A stretch of DNA of 22,833 nucleotides from Candidatus Pacearchaeota archaeon. GTDB lineage: Archaea > Nanobdellota > Nanobdellia > Pacearchaeales > GW2011-AR1. The position numbers were made by a program, and so were the translations under genes. Positions 1 through 7,439 of the stretch are shown piece by piece. The notes below the pieces were generated by a model, which was given only the letters and a program-made list of their open reading frames with translations, did no database searches and was not told the DNA's origin. The stretch lies in the NCBI GenBank assembly GCA_023142835.1, contig JAGLIS010000020.1, positions 1-22,833 on the forward strand, in the 5' to 3' direction. Each line of letters starts with the position of its first letter. Position 1 is the stretch's first letter.

Positions 1-78
1 TGGAACGAAGTTTTTCATAAGGTTTATCATTGCGGGGACACAGGTGTTATTCCTAATTGGGTTGTGAGAGTTTTTTAA
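1..78 (+). CDS. Possible 3' end of an upstream gene (partial)
   Basis: The first frame is open from base 1 to a TAA at 76-78 and gives 25 residues (WNEVFHKVYHCGDTGVIPNW, then a short tail). It would be the C-terminus of a gene beginning outside the window, upstream of pyrF and on the same strand. The family is not recognisable from so little sequence. The second frame is also open, to a TGA at 65-67, and would give a hydrophobic end, so the choice of frame is uncertain. Confidence 0.3.
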   Translation, partial: WNEVFHKVYHCGDTGVIPNWVVRVF

Positions 79-116
79 TTTTATTACTTGGTGAGGATTA
101 ATTTTATTGGAGTTAA

Positions 117-124
117 TTTATAAA
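117..124 (+). promoter_or_regulatory. TATA element of pyrF
   Basis: TTTATAAA ends 22 bases before the ATG at 146. This is the normal archaeal spacing if transcription starts at the ATG itself, which suggests a leaderless mRNA and supports 146 as the true start. Confidence 0.55.
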
Positions 125-145
125 CTCTTTTTTAATTGTCATAAA

Positions 146-952
146 ATGAAATTAACACCAAAAGAAGAACAAGCGAGAGAAATGGTTTGCTTACCATTAG
201 ATGGTCTTGCTAGTATGGGTGATGTAGAAGTAAGGGTTAAGGAGTTGAGTCCTGTTGTTGGATTATTTAAGATTGGAATGGAAACTTATACAAGACTTGG
301 ACCAGAAGCAGTAAAAATTGTTCAAGATTATGGTGCTGATGTTTTTCTTGATTTGAAATGTTATGATATTCCCAATACTGTTAGAGGTGCTGCTGGTGCT
401 GCAAGTCAGTTAGGAGTTTATATGTTAAATGTTCATGCTTCTGGAGGGTTGGAAATGATGCGAGCAGCATTTAAGGGGGCTAGAGAAGGAGCAGAAAAAT
501 ATGGGACAAAAGTTCCAAAAATAATTGCTGTTACAGTTTTGACAAGTATTGATGACAAGATTCTTAATGAGGAATTGGGAGTTCCTGGAAAAGTTGAAGG
601 CCACGTTTTGAAATTAGCAAAATTAGCAAATCAAGCTGGTTTAGATGGAATTGTTTGTTCTGCAGTGGATTTGAGTGCGATTAGGAATGAGCTTCCTAAA
701 GATTTTATGTATGTTACTCCAGGGATAGAGGGACCGAGAACTTCTGCTGGAGCAGACCAAAAAAGGGTTCTTACCCCTGGGTATGCGGTTAAGAATGGTT
801 CAAAGATGCTGGTTGTTGGAAGAGCGATAACTGAGGCAGGTAACGTGTACAAGGTGCAAGAGGGTACGAAATTATTAGTAATGGAAGGTACGCCAGAAGA
901 AAGAATCCAGGCAGGATATGAAGTTTTAAAAGATATGGCTAATTATCTTTAA
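146..952 (+). CDS. pyrF: Orotidine 5'-phosphate decarboxylase
   Basis: This enzyme decarboxylates OMP to UMP, the last step of de novo pyrimidine synthesis, in the cytosol. The protein (268 residues from ATG 146) is a TIM barrel. It carries the catalytic DxKxxD signature as DLKCYDIPNT (Asp69, Lys71, Asp74), an early LPLD strand and a late VVGRAITEA phosphate-binding segment. The DIPNT form resembles the bacterial-type branch. It is somewhat longer than the roughly 210-240 residues common in the family because of short extensions at both ends. The frame stays open upstream to a TTG at 107, but ATG 146 is preferred because a TATA element ends 22 bases before it and the added 13 residues look unlike the family. 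It converges on aRF1 with two bases between the stop codons. No other pyrimidine gene is visible nearby. Confidence 0.93.
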   Translation: MKLTPKEEQAREMVCLPLDGLASMGDVEVRVKELSPVVGLFKIGMETYTRLGPEAVKIVQDYGADVFLDLKCYDIPNTVRGAAGAASQLGVYMLNVHASGGLEMMRAAFKGAREGAEKYGTKVPKIIAVTVLTSIDDKILNEELGVPGKVEGHVLKLAKLANQAGLDGIVCSAVDLSAIRNELPKDFMYVTPGIEGPRTSAGADQKRVLTPGYAVKNGSKMLVVGRAITEAGNVYKVQEGTKLLVMEGTPEERIQAGYEVLKDMANYL

Positions 953-954
953 TT

Positions 955-2049
955 CTAATCATGAATTTCAAATCTTAACAAACCTCCAACTCCACCAAGG
1001 TTATCGAATTGAACTCCTTGCGCGGTTTCATTTGTGACAAAATATATTTCTGTCGATGAGGCTTTTGCTAAGGTTTCTAGAATTTTTATTCTATCTTTGG
1101 ATAAGGATTTAGAAAGAATTAGTTTGTCTACTGCTCCTCGATTAAGTCTATCTTCGACTTCTGCTTCACCATAGGCAACTTTGTTAGGCTCTTTTGCAAG
1201 TTTCTCAAAAAACTGATCGAGAATTTCTTTTTGTTTTGTAATTTCTTGTTCTGCTAAAACATCCCCACATAATTGGACGAGTTCTTGTAGTCCGTGCATT
1301 TCAGTTCCGCCTAAATCTTTTACTGCGATTACTTTTTCTTTTAATGCGGTTACTAACTGTCCTTGTTCGAGGAACTCATCTTTCGTTGGGATTGGTCCTC
1401 CGACGAGGATTCCTTTTAATTTTTTGTTACCCCAAAAATGTTTTTTTATTGCCTCCGCAACTCGTTTGAAAAACTCTTTTGCTAAAGATTCTCTGATTCT
1501 GGCGAATCTTTGAGCGGATTGTCCTCCCGCACGAGTCTTTCCAGGGATTCCTGAAGTCATGTGTTGTAATAGTTTTATGTGTCTGCCATCAAGAACACCT
1601 ATTGATGCTTCGTTTCTCTCGATGATTAAAAGACCGTAGACTTCATCTGTTTCTAACATTTCTTTTAAGGGTTCTAAAACAAAAGTTTGGTCACAACGGT
1701 AGATTTTAATTTTTAATTTTTTAGGGGGTTCAATTGCCCAGACCTTAAGATCTTCGTTTCCGAGTTCTCCAGATACATTTCCTGAAAAAACGGCCAGTCC
1801 ATTTGGAGGGGTTCTTTCTATTTCTTTAAGTTTTCTTATTGCCCTCTCGAGAGCATTAATAACATTTTTTCTCGCCCCAGTAGATTTGATATTTGTTGCG
1901 GTTCCTTTTTCATTTTCAAGTTGTTTTGTCGTCTGCGTCAGCGTAGCTCCTGAAGGAATCAAGACTGTAATAAGTTCTGTATGCCTTCCCCTATATCCTT
2001 CTAGTTCTTCAATCAAACTTTCTAGTTCGAATTTTTGTAGTTCATCCAT
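955..2049 (-). CDS. prf1: Peptide chain release factor 1, archaeal/eukaryotic type (aRF1)
   Basis: aRF1 recognises all three stop codons in the ribosomal A site and triggers peptidyl-tRNA hydrolysis. The 364-residue protein shows the decoding motifs NIKS (53-56) and YxCxxxF (YRCDQTF, 117-123), and the catalytic GGQ (175-177) within GIPGKTRAGGQSAQRFAR. The C-terminal domain ends in the expected QFDNLGGVGGLLRFEI segment. Known archaeal aRF1 proteins are about 410-420 residues. Here the C-terminal domain passes from KLILSKSLS almost directly to KILETLAKASSTEIYFV, so the cysteine-bearing minidomain insertion is missing. A TATA-like element ends 20 bases before the ATG, which suggests a leaderless mRNA. 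The methyltransferase at 19921-20448 may modify the GGQ glutamine. Identity is certain; the missing subdomain is judged from memory of the family. Confidence 0.96.
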   Translation of the reverse strand: MDELQKFELESLIEELEGYRGRHTELITVLIPSGATLTQTTKQLENEKGTATNIKSTGARKNVINALERAIRKLKEIERTPPNGLAVFSGNVSGELGNEDLKVWAIEPPKKLKIKIYRCDQTFVLEPLKEMLETDEVYGLLIIERNEASIGVLDGRHIKLLQHMTSGIPGKTRAGGQSAQRFARIRESLAKEFFKRVAEAIKKHFWGNKKLKGILVGGPIPTKDEFLEQGQLVTALKEKVIAVKDLGGTEMHGLQELVQLCGDVLAEQEITKQKEILDQFFEKLAKEPNKVAYGEAEVEDRLNRGAVDKLILSKSLSKDRIKILETLAKASSTEIYFVTNETAQGVQFDNLGGVGGLLRFEIHD

Positions 2050-2068
2050 TGTAAAAGGGGGAGAATTT

Positions 2069-2077
2069 TATTTATAG
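2069..2077 (-). promoter_or_regulatory. TATA element of aRF1
   Basis: On the minus strand CTATAAATA ends 20 bases before the aRF1 ATG at 2049, consistent with a transcript that starts at or next to the start codon. Confidence 0.5.
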
Positions 2078-2145
2078 AGTTTTGTGTTAGATGTTTTAAT
2101 GAATTTTTAATTTTTTGTTTATAGGAAGTTCCTAATTCTTTAGAT

Positions 2146-2178
2146 AGATAATCGGCTTCGCCGAAAGATAAGTTATCT
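2146..2178 (-). terminator. Stem-loop at the end of rloB
   Basis: An inverted repeat straddles the rloB stop codon. The core stem TCGGC (2152-2156) pairs with GCCGA (2160-2164) around a three-base loop. AGATAA (2146-2151) can pair with TTATCT (2173-2178) across an eight-base bulge. It is one of the few GC-rich patches here, and T-rich sequence follows on the minus strand. It could terminate or protect the 3' end of the rloAB transcript. Function is inferred. Confidence 0.4.
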
Positions 2179-2880
2179 GTCATATTTACGTAATTTTTCT
2201 ACTAACTCTCCAATTTGTGTAACTGGATTACTATTCTCGGAATAAATTTCAACACCCAAAGATTTTTGTAATTCAATCAACTTTTTAGAATTTTTTATGG
2301 CTATACTCTCAAGAGGTTTCAAGATTTTATATCTATATCTACTTCCACAGGTTAAAGCATTACATGTCTTTTTTAAAAAATCTCTATCTAATAGTTCCAA
2401 TTTAGAATATACCTCCTGAGGATTATTATAATGACAAAGAATCCAAATCTCAAAGCACATATTTGAAAGAATAATTTCAAAATCCTCATAGAAACAAAAT
2501 TCTTTTGCTAACTCGGATTTAATTTTTCCAGTTTTTAAATCTGATCTTGTAAAATTGTCATCGCAATCAAAGACTACATATTTTTCACAATCTTTTAAAT
2601 CATCATTTTTTTCAACTTCTTCTTTGAATTCCGCTTTAGCATGTTTGCAAATTGTATAACAATCACTTCCACCACAATCTTTTGGAATTATTTTTACTCT
2701 AGAAGAATTAATATCCTTATCTAAGTTATCAAAATATCTTTTTTCATCTTGACCTTCGCCATAAACAAATATTTTTTCTTGTTTAAAGATTTCATTTATA
2801 CTCTCTAGGCTTTCAGAAGATCTTTTGATTTCAATAAGTTCAGGCTTCATCTTATGATGTTCAGAAAAATCCCGAACCAT
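2173..2880 (-). CDS. rloB: RloB-like TOPRIM-family protein (putative defence effector)
   Basis: This 235-residue protein resembles RloB, the small partner of the RloA ATPase, first noted beside restriction systems. The TOPRIM-like acidic pattern is present: VYGEGQDEKRYF (Glu42, Glu46), then VVFDCDDNF (Asp105, Asp107, Asp108), then SNMCFEIWIL (139-148), matching the family's SNPCFELWLLLHF-type block. The C-terminus has the usual NPVTQIGELVEKL segment. In related pairs such as PARIS (AriA/AriB) the TOPRIM partner is the toxic nuclease released on infection, so a nuclease effector role is inferred, not shown. Its ATG shares one base with the rloA stop (TAATG), so translation is probably coupled. 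Met11 is an alternative start, but the coupled ATG is preferred. A stem-loop follows the gene. It sits between conserved housekeeping genes. Confidence 0.8.
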   Translation of the reverse strand: MVRDFSEHHKMKPELIEIKRSSESLESINEIFKQEKIFVYGEGQDEKRYFDNLDKDINSSRVKIIPKDCGGSDCYTICKHAKAEFKEEVEKNDDLKDCEKYVVFDCDDNFTRSDLKTGKIKSELAKEFCFYEDFEIILSNMCFEIWILCHYNNPQEVYSKLELLDRDFLKKTCNALTCGSRYRYKILKPLESIAIKNSKKLIELQKSLGVEIYSENSNPVTQIGELVEKLRKYDR

Positions 2881-4169
2881 TATTTAATATCTGGAAAAGC
2901 TTCAAATCTCCCCTCAAAATAGGCCTTGAATATTCTCAAATCTTTTCTTATTCCTCCGACATTCACTAATGAATAAAGTTCAGTAGAGCAATCTTTTTTT
3001 CTATTTGTAAACCATATTTGGTCCCTTCTAAATATTTCATCATTGCTGTTTACATAAAGGAGTAGTGGGTAACTATGTGAAGTTGAAACTATCTGGGAAG
3101 TTGATTTACTATTTTGAACAATCTCAAAAATATATTTTAATAAATTAGGATGCAAGCTTTCTTCTAATTCATCAACAAAAAAAACTTTATTATTTGTTAT
3201 TATATCATAAATCGGGCCAAGAAGACCAATAAATTTTTTGGTCCCATCCGATTCCTCATTATTAAAATCAAATTTGATTTTTTTACCTTCTTTATTTTTA
3301 TGGTATGTTTTTAATTTTAATAGTTGATTCTTAATAATTTGTTTTTTTACATCATTAGGAATACTATCCTGTTTTTCAATCATTTTGATAAAATCATGAT
3401 GATTCTGGGGCGATTCTTCTTCAACGCTCAAATTTTCAATATTTCCAAGATCAGTTAGTTTTATATGTTTAAATAAAAATTCCTTAAATTTTGAATTTAT
3501 TTCTATTTGATTCTTCGTGTAATCCATCCTAAGTCCATTTATCGAGCCAGATTGAATAACTAGCCTATCACTAAACCAGTTAAATGCATCATTACTTATT
3601 CCACTAAATTCTTTTGTAGACAAATTACTTAAGAATAAATTATTCTTATTTATTTTTTTAGCTAATTCTTTGATAACTTCATCTCCTTCACTTATGAATT
3701 TATCATTAATATTGATTCCTTCTTTTTCACTTCTCTTGAAAATATAATCTCCATTTTCAAAAAGATTTTCTTTTAAGATAATAAATTTATACCCTTCCTT
3801 TTTATCAATATGTTTCAGTGAAACTTCATAAATATATTTTTTTTTATTTTCGATAAATTCTACCTTTATTGAAAAAGGTTTATTATTAAAATAATCTTCA
3901 TCTAATTTAAAGTATTCTCTAGAAATATCTTGTTTTTCATCAAAAGTTTTTGAAGTTATAACCAAGGATTTTAAATAACCCAAACTTTTTATTAAGTTAG
4001 TTTTTCCAGATGCATTTGCTCCAAAAATAATGGATGATTTTAAAATGTTATTTCCATTAAAACTAAAATAATTCTCTTTCAATGTTTCATCTTTTAAATT
4101 TGCTTCCATAGAAAAAATTTGTTTTTCTTTAAAGGATTTGAAATTTTCGATTTCTAGATTAAGTAACAT
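2880..4169 (-). CDS. rloA: RloA-like AAA/ABC-type ATPase (putative defence sensor)
   Basis: This 429-residue ATPase belongs to the SMC/OLD-like AAA_15/AAA_21 group that includes RloA. It begins with the typical NLEIENFKSFKEKQIFSM strand. It has Walker A GANASGKTN (50-58), a signature-like EESDGTKKF (305-313), Walker B VFFVDELEESLHP (329-341) and a switch histidine in STSHS (362-366). The C-terminus carries the RloA pattern RRDQIWFT...LYSL (381-401) and YFEGRFEAFPDI (417-428). All nucleotide-binding residues look intact. The region between Walker A and the signature is charged and divergent, as expected for the part that senses a trigger. It is the first gene of a two-gene unit with rloB. A TATA-like element ends 22 bases before the ATG, so the mRNA is probably leaderless. 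Base composition is visibly richer in A/T than in neighbouring genes, hinting at acquisition. Family assignment is firm; the anti-phage role is inferred. Confidence 0.85.
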   Translation of the reverse strand: MLLNLEIENFKSFKEKQIFSMEANLKDETLKENYFSFNGNNILKSSIIFGANASGKTNLIKSLGYLKSLVITSKTFDEKQDISREYFKLDEDYFNNKPFSIKVEFIENKKKYIYEVSLKHIDKKEGYKFIILKENLFENGDYIFKRSEKEGININDKFISEGDEVIKELAKKINKNNLFLSNLSTKEFSGISNDAFNWFSDRLVIQSGSINGLRMDYTKNQIEINSKFKEFLFKHIKLTDLGNIENLSVEEESPQNHHDFIKMIEKQDSIPNDVKKQIIKNQLLKLKTYHKNKEGKKIKFDFNNEESDGTKKFIGLLGPIYDIITNNKVFFVDELEESLHPNLLKYIFEIVQNSKSTSQIVSTSHSYPLLLYVNSNDEIFRRDQIWFTNRKKDCSTELYSLVNVGGIRKDLRIFKAYFEGRFEAFPDIK

Positions 4170-4190
4170 ATTGAAATAACAAAAAACACA

Positions 4191-4200
4191 TTTTTAAAAG
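4191..4200 (-). promoter_or_regulatory. TATA element of rloAB
   Basis: CTTTTAAAAA on the minus strand ends 22 bases before the rloA ATG at 4169. The two-gene cassette therefore seems to have its own promoter rather than relying on read-through from valS. Confidence 0.45.
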
Positions 4201-4206
4201 TATCGG

Positions 4207-4227
4207 TTTTGTGATTTTTTCACAAAA
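4207..4227. repeat. Inverted repeat upstream of rloA
   Basis: TTTTGTGA (4207-4214) and TCACAAAA (4220-4227) form a perfect eight-base stem with a five-T loop, followed on the plus strand by a run of A. It lies just upstream of the rloA TATA element. It could be an operator for a dimeric regulator or part of the valS 3' end. No regulator gene is adjacent. Confidence 0.4.
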
Positions 4228-4306
4228 AAAAAAGGAGGCAAAAAGGAACTCACTATTTTCTTTTTAGAAAAAAGAAACAAAAACAGGCTTATCTCTCCAA
4301 TACATT

Positions 4307-4382
4307 GGTCGTCCCACCGTCCCCTCCTAATCTGAAAAAAATCAAAACTCACTAGGTCGTTTTTGTTCCACCCATACCCTCC
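4307..4382 (-). repeat. Two G-rich repeats in the valS-rloA gap
   Basis: The 230-base gap from 4170 to 4399 contains no convincing gene. It does contain two related blocks. On the plus strand GGTCGT at 4307-4312 is followed by CCCACCGTCCCCTCC (4313-4327). GGTCGT at 4355-4360 is followed, after seven bases, by CCACCCATACCCTCC (4368-4382). On the minus strand, which valS and rloA use, each block has four runs of two or more G, so each could form a two-layer G-quadruplex. ACTCACTA also occurs twice (4248-4255, 4347-4354). The role is unknown; a structured 3' UTR or a small RNA are possibilities. Confidence 0.45.
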
Positions 4383-4399
4383 AAGTTGTTTAATGACTA

Positions 4400-6784
4400 T
4401 TAAATATTATGACACGCTTTCAAGTCTTTCTCGAATGATTGTAATTCTTCAGGAATATTAACATCCTCAAGAGATTCTCTTAATGATATTCCTAATTCTT
4501 TTTTTGACTTCCAAATCATGCTATTAAACTCAATTATTTTTTTAATTAGTTCTTCATCCATATTAGGTTTTGTTTCTTTTACTTTAGGCCATTCTAGTTT
4601 TAGCAAATCCATTTCTTTTTCATTTGCGATTGTAGTAGTTATTTGTGGGATAATTGGATAAAGTAAGGTTAGTAATCTTTCTAATAGAAAATGAAGCGTA
4701 TATTTTGCAGATGCGGATTCTTCTTCGGTGAATTTTCCTTCTTCATTGTATGTTCTATTTTTTACAAGTTCTATATAACTCGAAGCGAAAATTTCCCATA
4801 AGAAGTTTCTTAGTTCTTGTGCTGAATGGTTGAAATCGTAGATATTGTAGGATTTATCACATAGGGTAGTTAACCCTTCAATATAATTTATCATTAAGTC
4901 ATCTAGAGGAACTAATTTCGGTTTTGTTTCTGGCTTCTCAAATGCCATTACGAAACGTGAAACATTTAGTAGTTTATTTAAGGATTTTTTTTCTGCCCGT
5001 ATCTTTTCTTTTGAGCAAACAAAATCTCCTCTTGATAAATCTCCTTCTGTTGCAGCCCACAATCTTAATGCTTCAGCTCCATCTTCATTCAAGATTATTT
5101 GCGGGTCTATTATATTTCCTAATGACTTTGACATTTTCCTCCCGTTACCGTCGAGAATGTGTTGGTGAATCCAAGTATCTTTAAAACATGCCTTTCCAGT
5201 TTCTAAAAATCCTCTTAGAATTGTATAGTATAGCCAAGTTCGGACGATTTCTTTTCCTTGTGGTCGAAGTGTTGCAGGATATGATTTTTTAAAAAATGTG
5301 TCATCAGATTTATATTTTAACATATTCAATTCTGAAATTGATGAATCAAACCAAGTATCTAAAACCCTTTCTTCGCCAACCCATTTATTTTTTGGATAAT
5401 CTGCAACGGTACCTAAAACTTTTTTTGTTTCTTTATCTATAACTTCTGATTCTTTTGGGGGTGCTTGTCTCCAAGGTTCTATGTAATTTCCTTGAGGAGC
5501 TAAAGCGATTAAATTTTCTGAATACCATAATGGTATTGGTGTTGCATAATACCTTCTTCGTGAGATTGGCCAATCGATTGAAACGGAGTCAATCCAACTG
5601 TCTAAAATTTTCTTTGAGTTTTTAGGATAAAAATTTATGTCTTTGACTATTTTTCGCATATCTTCTTTGAAGTCCATTTGTTTTAAATAAAATTCTGGCA
5701 TTTCAATAAATTCTATCTCGGCTTTTGATCGTTCGGAGATTGGAGTTCGATGCGTTATTTGTTCTTGTTTAACGAGCAAGCCTTTTTCTTTTATGAGTTC
5801 GATTATTTTTTCTCTTGCTTCCTTAACTTTTAATCCTTCGAGGATTCCGGCTTTTTCGTTCATTTTTCCATCTTGTCCTATCGCGATTCTTGGAGTTAGT
5901 TTCATCTCTCTGAAGAACTGTATATCTGACAAATCTCCTGCGGAACACATCATTACCAATCCGGTTCCTTTCTCAATCTGTGCGAAAGGGTGTGGCTTGA
6001 TTTGGATTTCTTCGTTGAAGATTGGAGAGATTGCAGTTTTACCTTCGAGATGTTTGTATCTTTTGTCTTTAGGGTTGTAGATAACCATCCCACAAGTTGC
6101 TATTAATTCTGGCCGGGTTGTTCCAATTACAACTTCTTCTCCAGTCTCTTTTATTTTCCATTTAATGTCATTAAATGTGGATTGGATTTCTTCGTAATTA
6201 ATTTCGGAATCGGCGATTGTTGTCCGAAGTTTTGAGTCCCAATTATTGATTCTAGAGGATTCGTAGATTAATCCTTTTTTGTATAAGTCTATGAATGTTG
6301 ATTGGGTTAGGGTTCTGTATTCTGGAGAGTCGGTGTTATAGACTGAACCTATTGTGTCTCCTTCTTTGTAAGATGAGAATGATATTCCGAGTTTTGCGAA
6401 TGAGTCAATTGATTCTGCAGATGCTTCAGACAGAAGTTTTTCACAATACCCTACAAACTTTTCTCGTCCAACTTTAAATGGAGAAATTTTAAATTTTTTT
6501 TCTGTTGCCATCTCAATCGGAAGTCCGTTTCGGTCTAAACCTAATGGGAACAAAACTTCTTCTCCTTTCATCCGTCGGTATCTCGCAAAGAAATCCATGA
6601 AGCAATAAGTTACTGCGTGTCCCATATGGATTGGAGAATTGACATATGGAGGGGGTGTATCTATTGAGTAAATTTTCTTTTTTGTTTTAGGATTGAATGC
6701 GAACTGTTCTTGAGATTTCCATTTGTTCGTTATTTCGGTTTCTATTTCAACGTTCCAGTTTTTTATTTCGGATAGTTTTGGCAT
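4400..6784 (-). CDS. valS: Valyl-tRNA synthetase
   Basis: ValRS is a class I synthetase that charges tRNA-Val and removes mischarged threonine. The 794-residue protein has the HIGH motif as PIHMGHA (51-57), with TPPPYVNS before it, and KMSKSLGN (550-557). The inserted editing domain (about 190-400) includes GTTRPELIATCGM and GDLSDIQFF. ISRRRYYATPIPLWY (408-421) and the late LDTWFDSSISEL segment are also ValRS-like. The C-terminal anticodon-binding domain begins near residue 630. It is shorter than the roughly 860-880 residues usual for archaeal ValRS. The YCxxCG zinc motif found after IPxW in many homologues is replaced by YSENLIALAPQG. The ATG at 6784 fits the family start, and a TATA-like element ends about 19 bases upstream. 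The gene is transcribed away from the phosphoesterase. Leucyl and isoleucyl enzymes were considered, but the motif spelling favours ValRS. Confidence 0.93.
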   Translation of the reverse strand: MPKLSEIKNWNVEIETEITNKWKSQEQFAFNPKTKKKIYSIDTPPPYVNSPIHMGHAVTYCFMDFFARYRRMKGEEVLFPLGLDRNGLPIEMATEKKFKISPFKVGREKFVGYCEKLLSEASAESIDSFAKLGISFSSYKEGDTIGSVYNTDSPEYRTLTQSTFIDLYKKGLIYESSRINNWDSKLRTTIADSEINYEEIQSTFNDIKWKIKETGEEVVIGTTRPELIATCGMVIYNPKDKRYKHLEGKTAISPIFNEEIQIKPHPFAQIEKGTGLVMMCSAGDLSDIQFFREMKLTPRIAIGQDGKMNEKAGILEGLKVKEAREKIIELIKEKGLLVKQEQITHRTPISERSKAEIEFIEMPEFYLKQMDFKEDMRKIVKDINFYPKNSKKILDSWIDSVSIDWPISRRRYYATPIPLWYSENLIALAPQGNYIEPWRQAPPKESEVIDKETKKVLGTVADYPKNKWVGEERVLDTWFDSSISELNMLKYKSDDTFFKKSYPATLRPQGKEIVRTWLYYTILRGFLETGKACFKDTWIHQHILDGNGRKMSKSLGNIIDPQIILNEDGAEALRLWAATEGDLSRGDFVCSKEKIRAEKKSLNKLLNVSRFVMAFEKPETKPKLVPLDDLMINYIEGLTTLCDKSYNIYDFNHSAQELRNFLWEIFASSYIELVKNRTYNEEGKFTEEESASAKYTLHFLLERLLTLLYPIIPQITTTIANEKEMDLLKLEWPKVKETKPNMDEELIKKIIEFNSMIWKSKKELGISLRESLEDVNIPEELQSFEKDLKACHNI

Positions 6785-6801
6785 AATAGTTGAAACGGGA
6801 A

Positions 6802-6811
6802 GTTATTTAAA
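6802..6811. promoter_or_regulatory. Shared TATA element for valS and the phosphoesterase
   Basis: The 48-base space between the two start codons contains a single TATA-like element: TTATTTAAA on the plus strand, TTTAAATAAC on the minus. It ends about 22 bases before the plus-strand ATG at 6833 and about 19 bases before the minus-strand ATG at 6784. One near-symmetric element thus has correct spacing for leaderless transcription in both directions. Confidence 0.5.
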
Positions 6812-6832
6812 AAAGTGTTGTTTGGATATTTT

Positions 6833-7426
6833 ATGATGAAAAAGTTGAAAATTTTGGCGGCAGGGGATTTGCATGGGGATATGGGGATAGCGAAGAAGTT
6901 GTCGGAGAAAGCGAAGAAAGGAAAGGTAGACCTTGTGGTTTTGGCGGGAGATATTTATGGATATACTCCCGGAGATGGGAAGATTTTGGAACCATTCAGG
7001 AAGGCGAATCAGAAAATTGTTTTCGTTCCGGGAAATTGTGAGTTTGATGAGGAGTGTGAGATGTTAGCGAGGGATGGGAAAAGTATTCATAATTATTATG
7101 TAACTTATGGGGGGGTTGGGATTGCAGGGATTGGAAGTCCGAATTGGAAGTTAGAATTGGATGAAGAAGATTTGGAAGGGATAAAAAAAAATTTTGAAAA
7201 GATGAAGGCCGGGAAAAGAATTTTGGTTTCGCATTTGCATGCTGAAGGAACTAGTGCAGAATTTTCGGGGATTCCAGGAGATAAGATTTTGAAAAGGGCG
7301 GTTAAATATTTTAAACCTGATTTGTTGATTTCGGCACATATACATGAGGCTGAAGGGATTGAGGATAAGATTGGGAAGACGAAAGTTATTCAGGTTGGTC
7401 GGCGTGGGAAGATTTTGGAGATTTAG
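6833..7426 (+). CDS. Calcineurin-like metallophosphoesterase
   Basis: This is a small, soluble dimetal phosphoesterase of about 197 residues. The motif series is nearly complete: GDLHGD (Asp12, His14), AGDIYG (Asp40), GNCE (67-70) where most family members have GNHE/GNHD, SHLH (133-136) and SAHIH (167-171). It resembles the compact YfcE/MJ0936-type phosphodiesterases, but the natural substrate cannot be read from sequence. The replacement of the motif-III histidine by cysteine is unusual and may alter activity. The frame is open from a GTG at 6815, but ATG 6833 is preferred because the shared TATA element ends 22 bases before it and the protein then begins just before the first beta strand. 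The stop lies 13 bases from the converging flavoprotein gene. Confidence 0.85.
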   Translation: MMKKLKILAAGDLHGDMGIAKKLSEKAKKGKVDLVVLAGDIYGYTPGDGKILEPFRKANQKIVFVPGNCEFDEECEMLARDGKSIHNYYVTYGGVGIAGIGSPNWKLELDEEDLEGIKKNFEKMKAGKRILVSHLHAEGTSAEFSGIPGDKILKRAVKYFKPDLLISAHIHEAEGIEDKIGKTKVIQVGRRGKILEI

Positions 7427-7439
7427 TTTTTTAGATTTA

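Noticed and set aside
107..145. TTG start for pyrF at 107
   Set aside because: The TATA element lies inside this extension, and the extra 13 residues do not resemble the family; ATG 146 fits better.
4170..4399. Possible tRNA or C/D-box RNA gene in the gap
   Set aside because: No T-loop (GGTTCGA-type) sequence, no acceptor stem, and no paired C and D boxes on either strand that I could find.
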